DNA of 64,000 nt from positions 62,001-126,000 of the forward strand of contig CAJGBI010000001.1 of the NCBI GenBank assembly GCA_904424815.1, written 5' to 3'. Positions 34,329 to 41,913 of this stretch are shown piece by piece (the first letter of the stretch is position 1; each line of letters starts with the position of its first letter). The notes beneath the pieces were generated by a model. The model worked only from the letters and a program-made list of their open reading frames with translations. It was not told the DNA's origin and did not search any database. The translations under genes and the position numbers were made by a program. The DNA is from Puniceicoccaceae bacterium Marseille-Q1082 (lineage in GTDB: Bacteria; Verrucomicrobiota; Verrucomicrobiia; Opitutales; Intestinicryptomonadaceae).

Positions 34329-35687
34329 ATGGGTTCGGACTCGTTTTTTCTGCCGTACCAGCGCGCGTGGATAGAGGACAAATCGCGCATAAAAATCATG
34401 GAGAAGTCGAGGCAGATCGGCATGAGCTGGACCGCGGCGTATTCGCTCGTGCGTGAGCACTCGCTCTCGGGCGGAAGGCTCGACTCGTGGGTGGCGTCGC
34501 GCGACGAGACGCAGGCGCGCCTGTTTCTCGCCGACTGCGCAAAATTCGCCGACATACTCGGAACCGCCGTGCGCGATTTCGGGTTTTCCGGCGTCGCCCG
34601 CGACTCCTCCGCGAATTCGATAGGGTTCGCCAACGGCACGCGGATATGGTCGCTGTCGTCAAACGCCGACGCCCAGGCGGGGAAGCGCGGCACCCGCGTT
34701 CTCGACGAATTCGCCCTCCATCCGGAGCCGGAGCGGCTCTACGCCATAGCGTACCCGGGCATCACGTGGGGCGGGCGGATGGAGATAATCTCGACGCACA
34801 GGGGCTCGGGAAATTTTTTCAAGAGGCTCGTTGACGAGGCTCGGCACGGCGGCAACCCGAAGAAGGTGTCGCTGCACCGCGTGACTTTGCAGGACGCGCT
34901 CGAACAGGGGTTTCTCGGCAAGCTCAAAGCGGCGTTGCCCGAGGGGCACGAGGTTCTCGGAATGGACGAGGGCGAGTATTTCGACTACGTTAAAAACTCC
35001 TGCGCGGACGAGGAGAGCTTTTTGCAGGAGTATATGTGCTCTCCCGCCGACGACTCCGCGGGCTTCGTCGGGTGCGACTGCATATCGCGGTGTCTGTACA
35101 GGCCGGAGGACGGAAATTGGCGCGCTGCGGAGGGCGGGGCAAACCCGCTGTTTTTGGGCGTCGACGTGGGGCGGAGCAGGGACTTGTCGGTGTTCTGGCT
35201 GCTCGAGCGCGTCGGCGACACTCTGTATACGCGCGAAATCTCCGCGCTCGAAAACGTCCCGTTCTCCCATCAGGAGGCGGAGCTTCACAGGTTTTTGCGC
35301 CTTCCCAATCTCAGGCGCGCGCTCATCGACCAGAGCGGCCTGGGCAGGCAGTTCGCCGAGAGGGCGGCGGAGCGGTACGGCGGCGCGCGCGTGGGAGGAG
35401 TGACGTTTACGGCGGGGGTGAAAGAGGCGCTCGCGTACCCGCTGAAAGCGCGCTTCGAGGACGCAAAAATAAGGATTCCCGACGACATCGAAGTCATCGC
35501 CGACATAAGGAGCGTGCGCAAGGAAGTCGGCGCGGGCGGAACTCTGCGGTTTTGCGCGGAGCGCACTTCCGACGGGCACGCCGACAGGTTCTGGGCGCTC
35601 GCGCTCGCGGTTTCGGCGGCGGACGGGGCGAACTCGAACGCGGGAATGGAGCTGCTTGAAAAGGAGGCTCCGAGGCTTGTATGGTGA
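34329..35687 (+). CDS. phage terminase large subunit, Mu gp28-like
   Basis: A 452-residue ATPase-nuclease that pumps DNA into phage heads. FFLPYQRAWIEDKSRIKIME then KSRQIGMSW holds the degenerate Walker A of the Mu gp28 group. TRVLDEFALHPE is Walker B. The RNase H-like nuclease domain keeps its acidic residues: FLGVDVGRSRDLSVFW, RRALIDQSGLGRQFAE and SDGHADRFWALALA. The length is somewhat short but the main motifs are intact, so it may be functional. No portal, protease, capsid or tail genes follow; the next gene is HU. It is either a relic or a retained packaging module. Confidence 0.85.
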   Translation: MGSDSFFLPYQRAWIEDKSRIKIMEKSRQIGMSWTAAYSLVREHSLSGGRLDSWVASRDETQARLFLADCAKFADILGTAVRDFGFSGVARDSSANSIGFANGTRIWSLSSNADAQAGKRGTRVLDEFALHPEPERLYAIAYPGITWGGRMEIISTHRGSGNFFKRLVDEARHGGNPKKVSLHRVTLQDALEQGFLGKLKAALPEGHEVLGMDEGEYFDYVKNSCADEESFLQEYMCSPADDSAGFVGCDCISRCLYRPEDGNWRAAEGGANPLFLGVDVGRSRDLSVFWLLERVGDTLYTREISALENVPFSHQEAELHRFLRLPNLRRALIDQSGLGRQFAERAAERYGGARVGGVTFTAGVKEALAYPLKARFEDAKIRIPDDIEVIADIRSVRKEVGAGGTLRFCAERTSDGHADRFWALALAVSAADGANSNAGMELLEKEAPRLVW

Positions 35688-35695
35688 ACCCGCGT

Positions 35696-35729
35696 CTCCG
35701 CGCGCAAATTTCGTAAGTTGCGCGCGGAG
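35696..35729 (+). terminator. strong hairpin after the terminase gene
   Basis: CTCCGCGCGCAA pairs perfectly with TTGCGCGCGGAG, with an outer CCCGC/GCGGG. There is only a weak T-run (TTTGCGGG), so it may act as an mRNA 3' stabiliser or a poor terminator. Confidence 0.5.
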
Positions 35730-35787
35730 TTTGCGGGCGAATGGCAATCCGTCCCTTTCGGGGAAAGCTTTTGCGCGCCGCGGGGCG

Positions 35788-35809
35788 CAAAAATATTTCG
35801 ATATTTTTG
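35788..35809. promoter_or_regulatory. inverted repeat abutting the HU promoter
   Basis: CAAAAATAT-TTCG-ATATTTTTG, a perfect 9-bp inverted repeat directly before the TTGACT element at 35810. It could be an operator or an upstream AT-rich element. Confidence 0.4.
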
Positions 35810-35837
35810 TTGACTGTCCCCCGAAAAAATCTAACTT
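35810..35837 (+). promoter_or_regulatory. predicted promoter for the HU gene
   Basis: TTGACT, 16 bp, TAACTT; about 148 nt before the HU start, giving a long untranslated leader. This is a pattern match only. Confidence 0.4.
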
Positions 35838-35984
35838 GTGCGTTAAAAAGGAGAGCAAAACATCGGTTCGGCCGAATTGGGGGCACACCTTTGATAAAGC
35901 GGAATCGGGCGTCTTGCTTCTCGATTTTCTACTACCAGAATATATCCGGCGTAGATTTCCTCTAACAACCAATAAAAAACAAAT

Positions 35985-36260
35985 ATGAATAAAGCAGAAC
36001 TCATTCTTGAAATCCAGAAACTCCTCGGCAAGGACGCAACGAAAGCCTGCGCCGAAACGGCTCTCAATGTTGTTCTCGCGGCGATCAAGGCTGGCGTTAA
36101 GAAGAACAAGAAGCTTCAGCTTATCGGCTTCGGCACTTTCTCGGTCGCCGAACGCAAGGCTCGCATGGGCATCAATCCCCAGACGAAGGAAAAAATCAAG
36201 ATCAAGGCTTCGAAGGTTGTTAAGTTCAAGCCCGGCGCTGACTTCAAAGTCGGCAAGTAA
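35985..36260 (+). CDS. HU/IHF-family DNA-binding protein
   Basis: A 91-residue histone-like protein. The family signature is complete: MNKAELILEIQKLL, a helical dimerisation region, LQLIGFGTFSVAERKARMGI and the arm region INPQTKEKIKIKASKVVKFK, ending PGADFKVGK. It bends and compacts DNA as a dimer. It has its own promoter and strong terminator. Lys codons and a low rare-codon load look like a highly expressed gene. HU versus IHF cannot be separated from sequence alone, but the arm INPQTK favours HU. Confidence 0.93.
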   Translation: MNKAELILEIQKLLGKDATKACAETALNVVLAAIKAGVKKNKKLQLIGFGTFSVAERKARMGINPQTKEKIKIKASKVVKFKPGADFKVGK

Positions 36261-36284
36261 GCTTGGCAGGCCGGATGGGCCTTT

Positions 36285-36317
36285 AAAAAACGGCGGCTTT
36301 GCGGCCGCCGTTTTTTT
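36285..36317 (+). terminator. strong intrinsic terminator after HU
   Basis: AAAAAACGGCGGC-TTTGCG-GCCGCCGTTTTTTT. Confidence 0.93.
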
Positions 36318-36461
36318 GCGCGCATTGCGGAGGTTGCGCCCGCTTTGCGCCGTTCGTTGAGAATTTTTTACAGGCGGTTTCTGCGCCGCGGGGTTTTGCG
36401 GCGCGCCGCAAAACCCGCGCTTCGGCCTCCCTTTGGGGATTCTCCCCACCGCGGGAGGAAA

Positions 36462-37415
36462 TTATTTTTCCCTCACCACGCGGAATCCGACGTTTCCGTA
36501 TCCCTTTGCGGGATTTCGCATTTCTCCCCTGCGCTCGGTGCGGCACTCCGTTCTGGCGGAGTCGAACGCGCCTCCCTTGACTTCCGCGAACTTCTCTCCG
36601 CCCGGGCCAGCGGCGTCCGTAGAAGTCCACTCCCAGCAGTTTCCCCACATGTCTATCGCCCCGCACGCGGACAGGGTTTTGGCATAGGCGTCGACGGGCG
36701 AAGTTTTGTCGCCGATTCCGCAGTTGAAATCCGCGTCCTTCGGCATATGGCCCGCGGCGAGCTCCCATTCCGCGGCGGTCGGCAGGCGGTAGGCCGCCCC
36801 GCCGTCCTTTTGCGAAAGCCATTTGCAGTAGGCTTCGGCGTCCTCGCGCGAGACGTTTACCGCGGGATACCTTGCGTCTGAGGCGTCTTCGGGGACGCTT
36901 TTGCCGGCGGATTTCAAAAACGCGCGGTATTCGGCGTTCGTGACGGGCGCGTAGGATATGCAGACGTTTTGCGCGGCGCCGAGCACCGGAAGATAGCCGT
37001 CTTTCGGCGTTCGGGCGCCCGGGCGGAGGCGCGGGTCGGAGAAGCGGCTCATCGTCCGCTCGACGCTGAGGTTTCTGTTCGCCGTCATCTCGTCGACGAT
37101 CTCTTGCATTTCGCGCACTTTGGAAGCCTCTTTTGCTGTTTTTTTCAGGTCTTCAAGTTTTGCCTTCTTGCGCGCGAGCACTTTGTCGTAATTCGCCTCG
37201 ACCCGCTTTTTTAGCGCCGCCCTGTTTCCCTCCGACGGGTTTTTGCGGTAGGCGGCGACAAGCCGCATCGTTTCGCTGTCGAGCTTCGGGCGCTCTTTTT
37301 CTATCGTTGCGGAGAGCCTGTGCATTTTCGCCTCCGGATTCGGCGCGGCAAAGGCCGCGAAAGCGGATGCGGCTATCGCCACGGTTGCCAGAATTTTCAT
37401 TATTTGCGCGTTCAT
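36462..37415 (-). CDS. secreted FGE-sulfatase (SUMF1) domain protein
   Basis: About 317 residues with a signal peptide (IMKILATVAIAASAFAAFA). The start at 37415 is about 11 nt from AAAGGGAA; an ATG at 37424 would be too close to that site. Residues about 30-120 are a Lys/Glu-rich helical region. The rest is an FGE-sulfatase domain: VCISYAPVTNAEYRAFLKSA, YPAVNVSREDAEAYCKWLSQ, YRLPTAAEWELAAG, AIDMWGNCWEWTST and GNVGFRVVRE. The two catalytic cysteines of true formylglycine-generating enzymes are not evident, and no sulfatase gene is nearby, so a structural or binding role is as likely as sulfatase activation. Confidence 0.82.
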   Translation of the reverse strand: MNAQIMKILATVAIAASAFAAFAAPNPEAKMHRLSATIEKERPKLDSETMRLVAAYRKNPSEGNRAALKKRVEANYDKVLARKKAKLEDLKKTAKEASKVREMQEIVDEMTANRNLSVERTMSRFSDPRLRPGARTPKDGYLPVLGAAQNVCISYAPVTNAEYRAFLKSAGKSVPEDASDARYPAVNVSREDAEAYCKWLSQKDGGAAYRLPTAAEWELAAGHMPKDADFNCGIGDKTSPVDAYAKTLSACGAIDMWGNCWEWTSTDAAGPGGEKFAEVKGGAFDSARTECRTERRGEMRNPAKGYGNVGFRVVREK

Positions 37416-37633
37416 ATTTTCCATTTCCCTTTGATAGTTGGCGGCGGGCGTCAGTACGCGCCCGTTTTTATCCGTTTAAACGAGCCGCCGCGCAAAAGGT
37501 TTCACTTCGCGTTTTTTCCGGCGCGCCGGACTTTTTTGCGTCGGCTGTGGAATGGAGGGCGCGGTTTTGCGCGCGGCGCGCGGGCGGATTTTTGGAACCG
37601 CTCGGGCGGGGGATTGCGGTGTGACGACAAATT

Positions 37634-37669
37634 AAAGCGCGCGGAGCCGAAGCCCCGCGCGCCCTTTTT
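37634..37669 (-). terminator. terminator of the PEP-CTERM gene
   Basis: On the minus strand GCGCGCGGGGCTTCGGCTCC then GCGCGC folds into a GC-rich hairpin followed by TTTAATTT. A five-T run on the plus side makes it possibly bidirectional. Confidence 0.6.
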
Positions 37670-37693
37670 CTTTTGCGCTTAAAAATTGCCGCT

Positions 37694-39271
37694 TTATTTT
37701 CTCCTGCGGTGTGCGGCGATGGAAAGCGCGAGCGCGCCGAGGATTGCCGCCGCCGCCGCGGGCTCGGGAACTACGCCGAGGGAGAGCTGCACCGTCGTGA
37801 GCCCCGTTTCGCCGTCTGCGAGGAAGGTCAATTCTCCGTCTATTCCCGCCTGCGTTTTGAGGATTATGTCAGCGAGGTCGAAATCGGAGTCGTCGGTTTT
37901 GAAGCTCATCAAGTCCCACTCAATAGTCTCCGCGCGGAGGGTTTCGAGATAAATTTGAAGGTTGTCCTTTGATATGTTTATGTCGAACACTATTTGCGAA
38001 TCGGGGGCGTCTTTTGTCACTCCGCCGTTAATTTGAATGAAGTCGCAGTCGGTTTCGCCGAGGTCGAAAACTATCGTGCCTTCGTAGAAGGTCATTGAGT
38101 CGAACTGGACTCTTCCGATGTCCATTCCGTAGACCGTTCCCGCCGCGCTGAACACGGCGTCGGCGGCGTTGCCGCTGTACCCGTAGAGGCTGAGGTTGGC
38201 GCCTTTCATTCCGTCGTGCATTCCGATGTCGAGCCTGCCGCTGCTGATTTCCACATTGTTTATGTTGGCGTCCGCAAGCTGCATTCCGTTGCACCAGTAG
38301 GGGTCGCCTATGGAGCCGAAGCGCAGAGCCTGCCTGCCGTTTCTGGCGTCGGCGGCGGACATTGTGATGTTCAGTTTGTCCTGGCTGTTTTCGTACATGG
38401 CGAAAGACCCGGAGACCTCGTAGGACGACGAGTTGGTCAATACGAGGTTTACGGTTCTGGCGGATGCGGAAACCCAATTTTCTTTTGCGATGTTGAACCT
38501 GACGCTCGCGCCTTCCCCGCTGCCGTCGGCGTCTCCGATTCCGCCCACCGTACGGGTGAAGACTTCCGACTGCTTGTTGTTTGCAAGCATATTCCACTGC
38601 CCCCCGCTTATGTCCACAGCTCCTTTTACTGTGAAATTTACGTTGTCCGTCGAGAATATGAGAGTTCCCCGCGATATTACGTTGCCGTCGATTTGTATGC
38701 TTGCCCTGCCGGGGGATCCCACGCCGTCGGTGATCCGCAGAGAGAGGTAGTCGGGGGAGCCGTTTCTGTCGACGTTGATGAGCCAATCCCCTCCGACGCG
38801 CATTTGGGCGTTGCTCCACATCGTAATTTTTTGCGTCAGTTGCTGCCCGTAGGATGCTGTGGATTCCTTAGACAGAGTAAAGTTAGTGACCAGGTTTCCG
38901 GAGGTTTGCAGAAAGGTGTCGTTCCCGAATGTTATGAAATCACCGCCGGCGTTGAATTCCGTGAGCGAATAGTTCAGGTTCCCGAAAATAGGGGTGGAAT
39001 TGGCCGCTATTTTTGTGGTGAGCGTTCCGGACGCCGAAATGTAGGCTTCTTGCGAGCCGTCGAGGGAGCCTTCAAAAGGGTCGGTTTTTTCGGGGTTCGC
39101 AAACCAGTTTGCGGGATTGTTTATGTACGTTGAATCGTTGTCGGAGATATCGTTGAAATAGATATCTTGCGATTGCGCTCCGGCTTGCGGCGCGATGGCG
39201 GCGGCCGCGGCAAACGCGATAACTGACAGTATGCCAGAAGTATGGGGGGTATGTGTAGTATTGATTTCCAT
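37694..39271 (-). CDS. PEP-CTERM anchored beta-rich surface protein
   Basis: A 525-residue exported protein. The signal region is GILSVIAFAAAAAIAPQAGA. The body is Asn/Ser/Thr/Gly-rich with alternating hydrophobics typical of right-handed beta-helix or autotransporter-like passengers (NVNFTVKGAVDISGGQWNML, ADANINNVEISSGRLDIG). The end VVPEPAAAAAILGALALSIA then AHRRRK is a complete PEP-CTERM sorting signal. An operator-like palindrome sits 60-75 bp upstream at 39330-39344. Exosortase would process it; the ligand or role is unknown. The terminator follows 25 nt after the stop. Confidence 0.85.
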   Translation of the reverse strand: MEINTTHTPHTSGILSVIAFAAAAAIAPQAGAQSQDIYFNDISDNDSTYINNPANWFANPEKTDPFEGSLDGSQEAYISASGTLTTKIAANSTPIFGNLNYSLTEFNAGGDFITFGNDTFLQTSGNLVTNFTLSKESTASYGQQLTQKITMWSNAQMRVGGDWLINVDRNGSPDYLSLRITDGVGSPGRASIQIDGNVISRGTLIFSTDNVNFTVKGAVDISGGQWNMLANNKQSEVFTRTVGGIGDADGSGEGASVRFNIAKENWVSASARTVNLVLTNSSSYEVSGSFAMYENSQDKLNITMSAADARNGRQALRFGSIGDPYWCNGMQLADANINNVEISSGRLDIGMHDGMKGANLSLYGYSGNAADAVFSAAGTVYGMDIGRVQFDSMTFYEGTIVFDLGETDCDFIQINGGVTKDAPDSQIVFDINISKDNLQIYLETLRAETIEWDLMSFKTDDSDFDLADIILKTQAGIDGELTFLADGETGLTTVQLSLGVVPEPAAAAAILGALALSIAAHRRRK

Positions 39272-39329
39272 AATAATTCCTATATACGAAAAGCCGCATT
39301 TTTGGAAAAGAAGAAATTCCTTCTTTTTT

Positions 39330-39344
39330 AGTTAACAGTAAACC
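39330..39344. promoter_or_regulatory. operator-like site AGTTAAC-A-GTAAACC
   Basis: A close copy of the palindrome at 33029-33043, in the same TTTTTT-AGTT...GACG context and at the same distance upstream of a PEP-CTERM gene. GTTAAC/GTAAAC differ from a perfect palindrome at one position. Confidence 0.5.
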
Positions 39345-39382
39345 GACGGCGGAGGCGCCCGCTTATAAGCGTCCGATTCGCG

Positions 39383-39952
39383 CTATTTGCGCCTTATCAG
39401 GCGGTAGAACTGGCCGATGTCCTCGAGGATTCTCTTGCAGACGTATGAGTTTGAGGGCGTCTGGGTGATGTAGCTCGTGCGCCCGAATATGGCGAGAATC
39501 GTCGCCCCTATGAAATTTTCCGGAAGCTTTTTTATTTCGCCCCTTTTTATAGCGTTGCGGATCACCTTGCGCGCCTTGTCGAATTCCGCCTGCGCCTCGC
39601 GCTTGAATTTGGGCTCGCACTGGATCATCGCCGAATAAAGGGTATTGTATTTCAGGATGTCGACCTCTTCGCCGTCGATGTTCGTCATGGAGCCGACCGC
39701 CTTTTCGGCGTTGCGGAAAAATTCGGCGAGCGTTATCTTGTCGTAGTCGAGCTCCGGAAAAAATTTGTCGTAAAAATATTTCCGGCACGCCTCAAAAAAG
39801 AGCTCCGACTTGCTCTTGAAATACCTGTACATCAGCCCGCGCGAAATTCCGAGCCTGTCCTGAATGTCGCTCACGAGAACCCTGTCGTACCCTTTTTCGA
39901 GGAGCAGCAGGAAAGTCGTCTTCAAAATTTTGTCGCGCGTGGTCTGGGACAT
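39383..39952 (-). CDS. TetR/AcrR-family transcriptional regulator
   Basis: A 189-residue repressor. The N-terminal helix-turn-helix is complete: TRDKILKTTFLLLLEKGYDR then VSDIQDRLGISRGLMYRYFK and SKSELFFEACRKYF. The C-terminal ligand domain is divergent (AVGSMTNIDGEEVDILKYNT). It lies divergent from the FadL-type porin gene with two perfect ATGAACG...CGTTCAT palindromes between them, so it very probably represses that gene and perhaps itself. By analogy with FadR-type TetR proteins its inducer may be an acyl-CoA or other hydrophobic compound; this is inference. Confidence 0.9.
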   Translation of the reverse strand: MSQTTRDKILKTTFLLLLEKGYDRVLVSDIQDRLGISRGLMYRYFKSKSELFFEACRKYFYDKFFPELDYDKITLAEFFRNAEKAVGSMTNIDGEEVDILKYNTLYSAMIQCEPKFKREAQAEFDKARKVIRNAIKRGEIKKLPENFIGATILAIFGRTSYITQTPSNSYVCKRILEDIGQFYRLIRRK

Positions 39953-40315
39953 GCCGGTTTTTTAAAGGAATAATCCCCAAAAGGCCGGCGCAAGGCAAGG
40001 CGAATTTTATTTTTCGGCGCGTCTGCGGGTTGGAAACGGGCGCGGGGAAAGCGGTATGTGAGAAAAAAATGCGCACGGAAGCCGGAATGTCATGGGCGTG
40101 GAACGCCGCCCCGTCCTTTTGTTTTTTGATTCGGGGCGTGCGCGGGAGCTTTTCGCGAAAATTTGCGTTAAGCCGCCTTGCCCCGTTAACGCCCTGCGCA
40201 AGTCCGGAAAGTTGGAGGCATGCGTCCGCCGTCCGGCGGATTGAAGGCGGTTGTCCGTTAAAAATACAAGAATTTTAGCGGGTTGGCAAACGGCGGGGGC
40301 GGGAATGCGGCTCGG
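39953..40315. other. intergenic region between tetR and fadL-like gene
   Basis: About 360 bp lie between the TetR start and the first operator. No gene, RNA or further operator is recognisable. Short frames here are in the wrong composition and lack start signals. Confidence 0.45.
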
Positions 40316-40333
40316 TGAATGAACGTTCATTCA
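40316..40333. promoter_or_regulatory. TetR operator 1, TGAATGAACGTTCATTCA
   Basis: A perfect 18-bp palindrome, typical of TetR/AcrR sites (ATGAACGTTCAT core), just upstream of the -35 element of the FadL-like gene. Confidence 0.85.
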
Positions 40334-40342
40334 TTTTTTTAT

Positions 40343-40371
40343 TTGACAATGAACGCGCGTTCATTTTGCAT
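40343..40371 (+). promoter_or_regulatory. predicted promoter of the FadL-like gene
   Basis: TTGACA at 40343-40348, 17-bp spacer, TTGCAT at 40366-40371. The spacer is filled by operator 2, so binding there would block RNA polymerase. The start codon follows 20 nt later without a clear ribosome-binding site. Confidence 0.6.
40349..40364. promoter_or_regulatory. TetR operator 2, ATGAACGCGCGTTCAT
   Basis: A perfect 16-bp palindrome between -35 and -10. It shares the ATGAACG half-site with operator 1 but with 4 extra central bases. Confidence 0.8.
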
Positions 40372-40390
40372 CGCTTCTTTCCCGTAAATT

Positions 40391-41632
40391 ATGAAAAACT
40401 TAACGACACTTTTCGCCGCGTCATCGGTTTTCGCGGCAGCTTCGGCGTTCGGCGCCGGCTACCAGATAGTAGAGCAGGGCGCCGCCAACATGGGCAACGC
40501 CATGGCGGGGGCCACCGTCAACGCCAACAACGACGCCTCCGCCGCGTTCTGGAATCCGTCGGCGGCGTGCTTTATGCCGCTCGAAGTCGGCATGACGCGC
40601 ACGGACTCAGTCGTCTCCCTCGTCCTGCCGACGCTCTGCGTCAACGACAGGGGCTCGACTCCGCCGGCCCTCATGGGGCCTAACAGCGAGGGCACTTGCG
40701 GGACGAACGAGGTTGTCCCGAATTTCTACGTCGTCCACAGGTTTACGGAGGACCTTTACGGAACCCTCTCGGTGACCGCCCCATACGGCCTTGAATCCAA
40801 ATATAACGGGGACTGGTTCGGCAGAATGCAGGGCACGCGCAGCTACCTTTACACGACCGACATCAACCCGGGGTTCGCCTACAAGGTTAACGACTGGTTT
40901 TCCGTCGGCGGCGGAGTGAGCGCGCAGTTTGCCTATTGCACGCTCGCAAGCTACATCCCCGGCATGGGAACGCTCGACTACACCGGCCAGAGCTGGAGCG
41001 TCGGCGGCAATTTGGGCTTTACGATACAGTACGCCGAGGACGGCCGCTTCGGGTTTGCGTGGCGAAGCCAGGTTTCGCACACCCTCACGGGCGGAGAGCA
41101 CCTCAACGACGTTCTGCGCGCCGACATCTCCGCGGACATGTACATGCCCGACACTTTCACAGTCGGCATATACCAGCGTCTGCGCGGCGCTTTCCGCGAG
41201 TTCGCGGTTATGGCGGAATACGCCTACACCCGCTGGTCGGCGTTCGAGAATGTGACGATAGAGGGCAGCACCGCGGGCACCATCAGCATTCCCGAAAACT
41301 GGGAGGACTCCTCCCGAGTGGCTCTCGGTTTCCACTACTACCCCGAGGAAATCGAAAACCTCACCATCCGCATAGGCGCGGCCTACGACGAAAGCCCCGT
41401 CAACGGCGCAAAAAACCGCACTTCGCGCATTCCGTGCTCCGACAGAATCTGGGCAAGCTGCGGCATAGGCTATAAAATAGGCAACGTGTCTTTCGATTTG
41501 GCGTACTCTTATATATTTGTCCTGGACAGCTCGATGGACAGAACCGAATCGCTTCCCTTGCCCACGACGCTCAAGGGCGACTACTACGCCCACATACACG
41601 TGATTTCGGCGCAAATAGGCTTTGAATTTTAA
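40391..41632 (+). CDS. FadL/OmpP1/TodX-family outer-membrane transporter
   Basis: A 413-residue beta-barrel with a signal peptide (LTTLFAASSVFAAASAFG). The N-terminal hatch motif GYQIVEQGAANMGNAMAGAT then NNDASAAFWNPSA is the FadL hallmark. The rest alternates as a barrel and ends ISAQIGFEF with a terminal aromatic. Members import long-chain fatty acids or other hydrophobic compounds through a lateral gate. Under control of the divergent TetR repressor through two operators. Substrate not predictable from sequence. Confidence 0.88.
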   Translation: MKNLTTLFAASSVFAAASAFGAGYQIVEQGAANMGNAMAGATVNANNDASAAFWNPSAACFMPLEVGMTRTDSVVSLVLPTLCVNDRGSTPPALMGPNSEGTCGTNEVVPNFYVVHRFTEDLYGTLSVTAPYGLESKYNGDWFGRMQGTRSYLYTTDINPGFAYKVNDWFSVGGGVSAQFAYCTLASYIPGMGTLDYTGQSWSVGGNLGFTIQYAEDGRFGFAWRSQVSHTLTGGEHLNDVLRADISADMYMPDTFTVGIYQRLRGAFREFAVMAEYAYTRWSAFENVTIEGSTAGTISIPENWEDSSRVALGFHYYPEEIENLTIRIGAAYDESPVNGAKNRTSRIPCSDRIWASCGIGYKIGNVSFDLAYSYIFVLDSSMDRTESLPLPTTLKGDYYAHIHVISAQIGFEF

Positions 41633-41854
41633 CGGCGCGCGCATTGCCGCGCGCTGCGGCGCTGCGCCTTTGCCTTTTTCGCCCCGCGCAAATGCTCGGG
41701 GCTTTTTTGCGCGCGGTGGGCGGCGGGCAATCCGCGTTTTCGGAGGGCGGGGCGGAGATATAGGGTTTTCCTTTGCTTGCGCCGCCGCGCCCCGTTCATA
41801 CCCGCAGCAGGGCGCGGATTGTTCAATTTTTCCGCAGCCTCCTCCGGCATAGGC

Positions 41855-41882
41855 AAAAGCCCGCGCAAACGCGCGGGCTTTT
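41855..41882. terminator. bidirectional terminator
   Basis: AAAAGCCCGCGC-AAAC-GCGCGGGCTTTT between the convergent FadL-like gene and the agarase-like gene. Confidence 0.88.
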
Positions 41883-41913
41883 CGGAGGATTCAAATTCCG
41901 CGGCGAATCCGCC

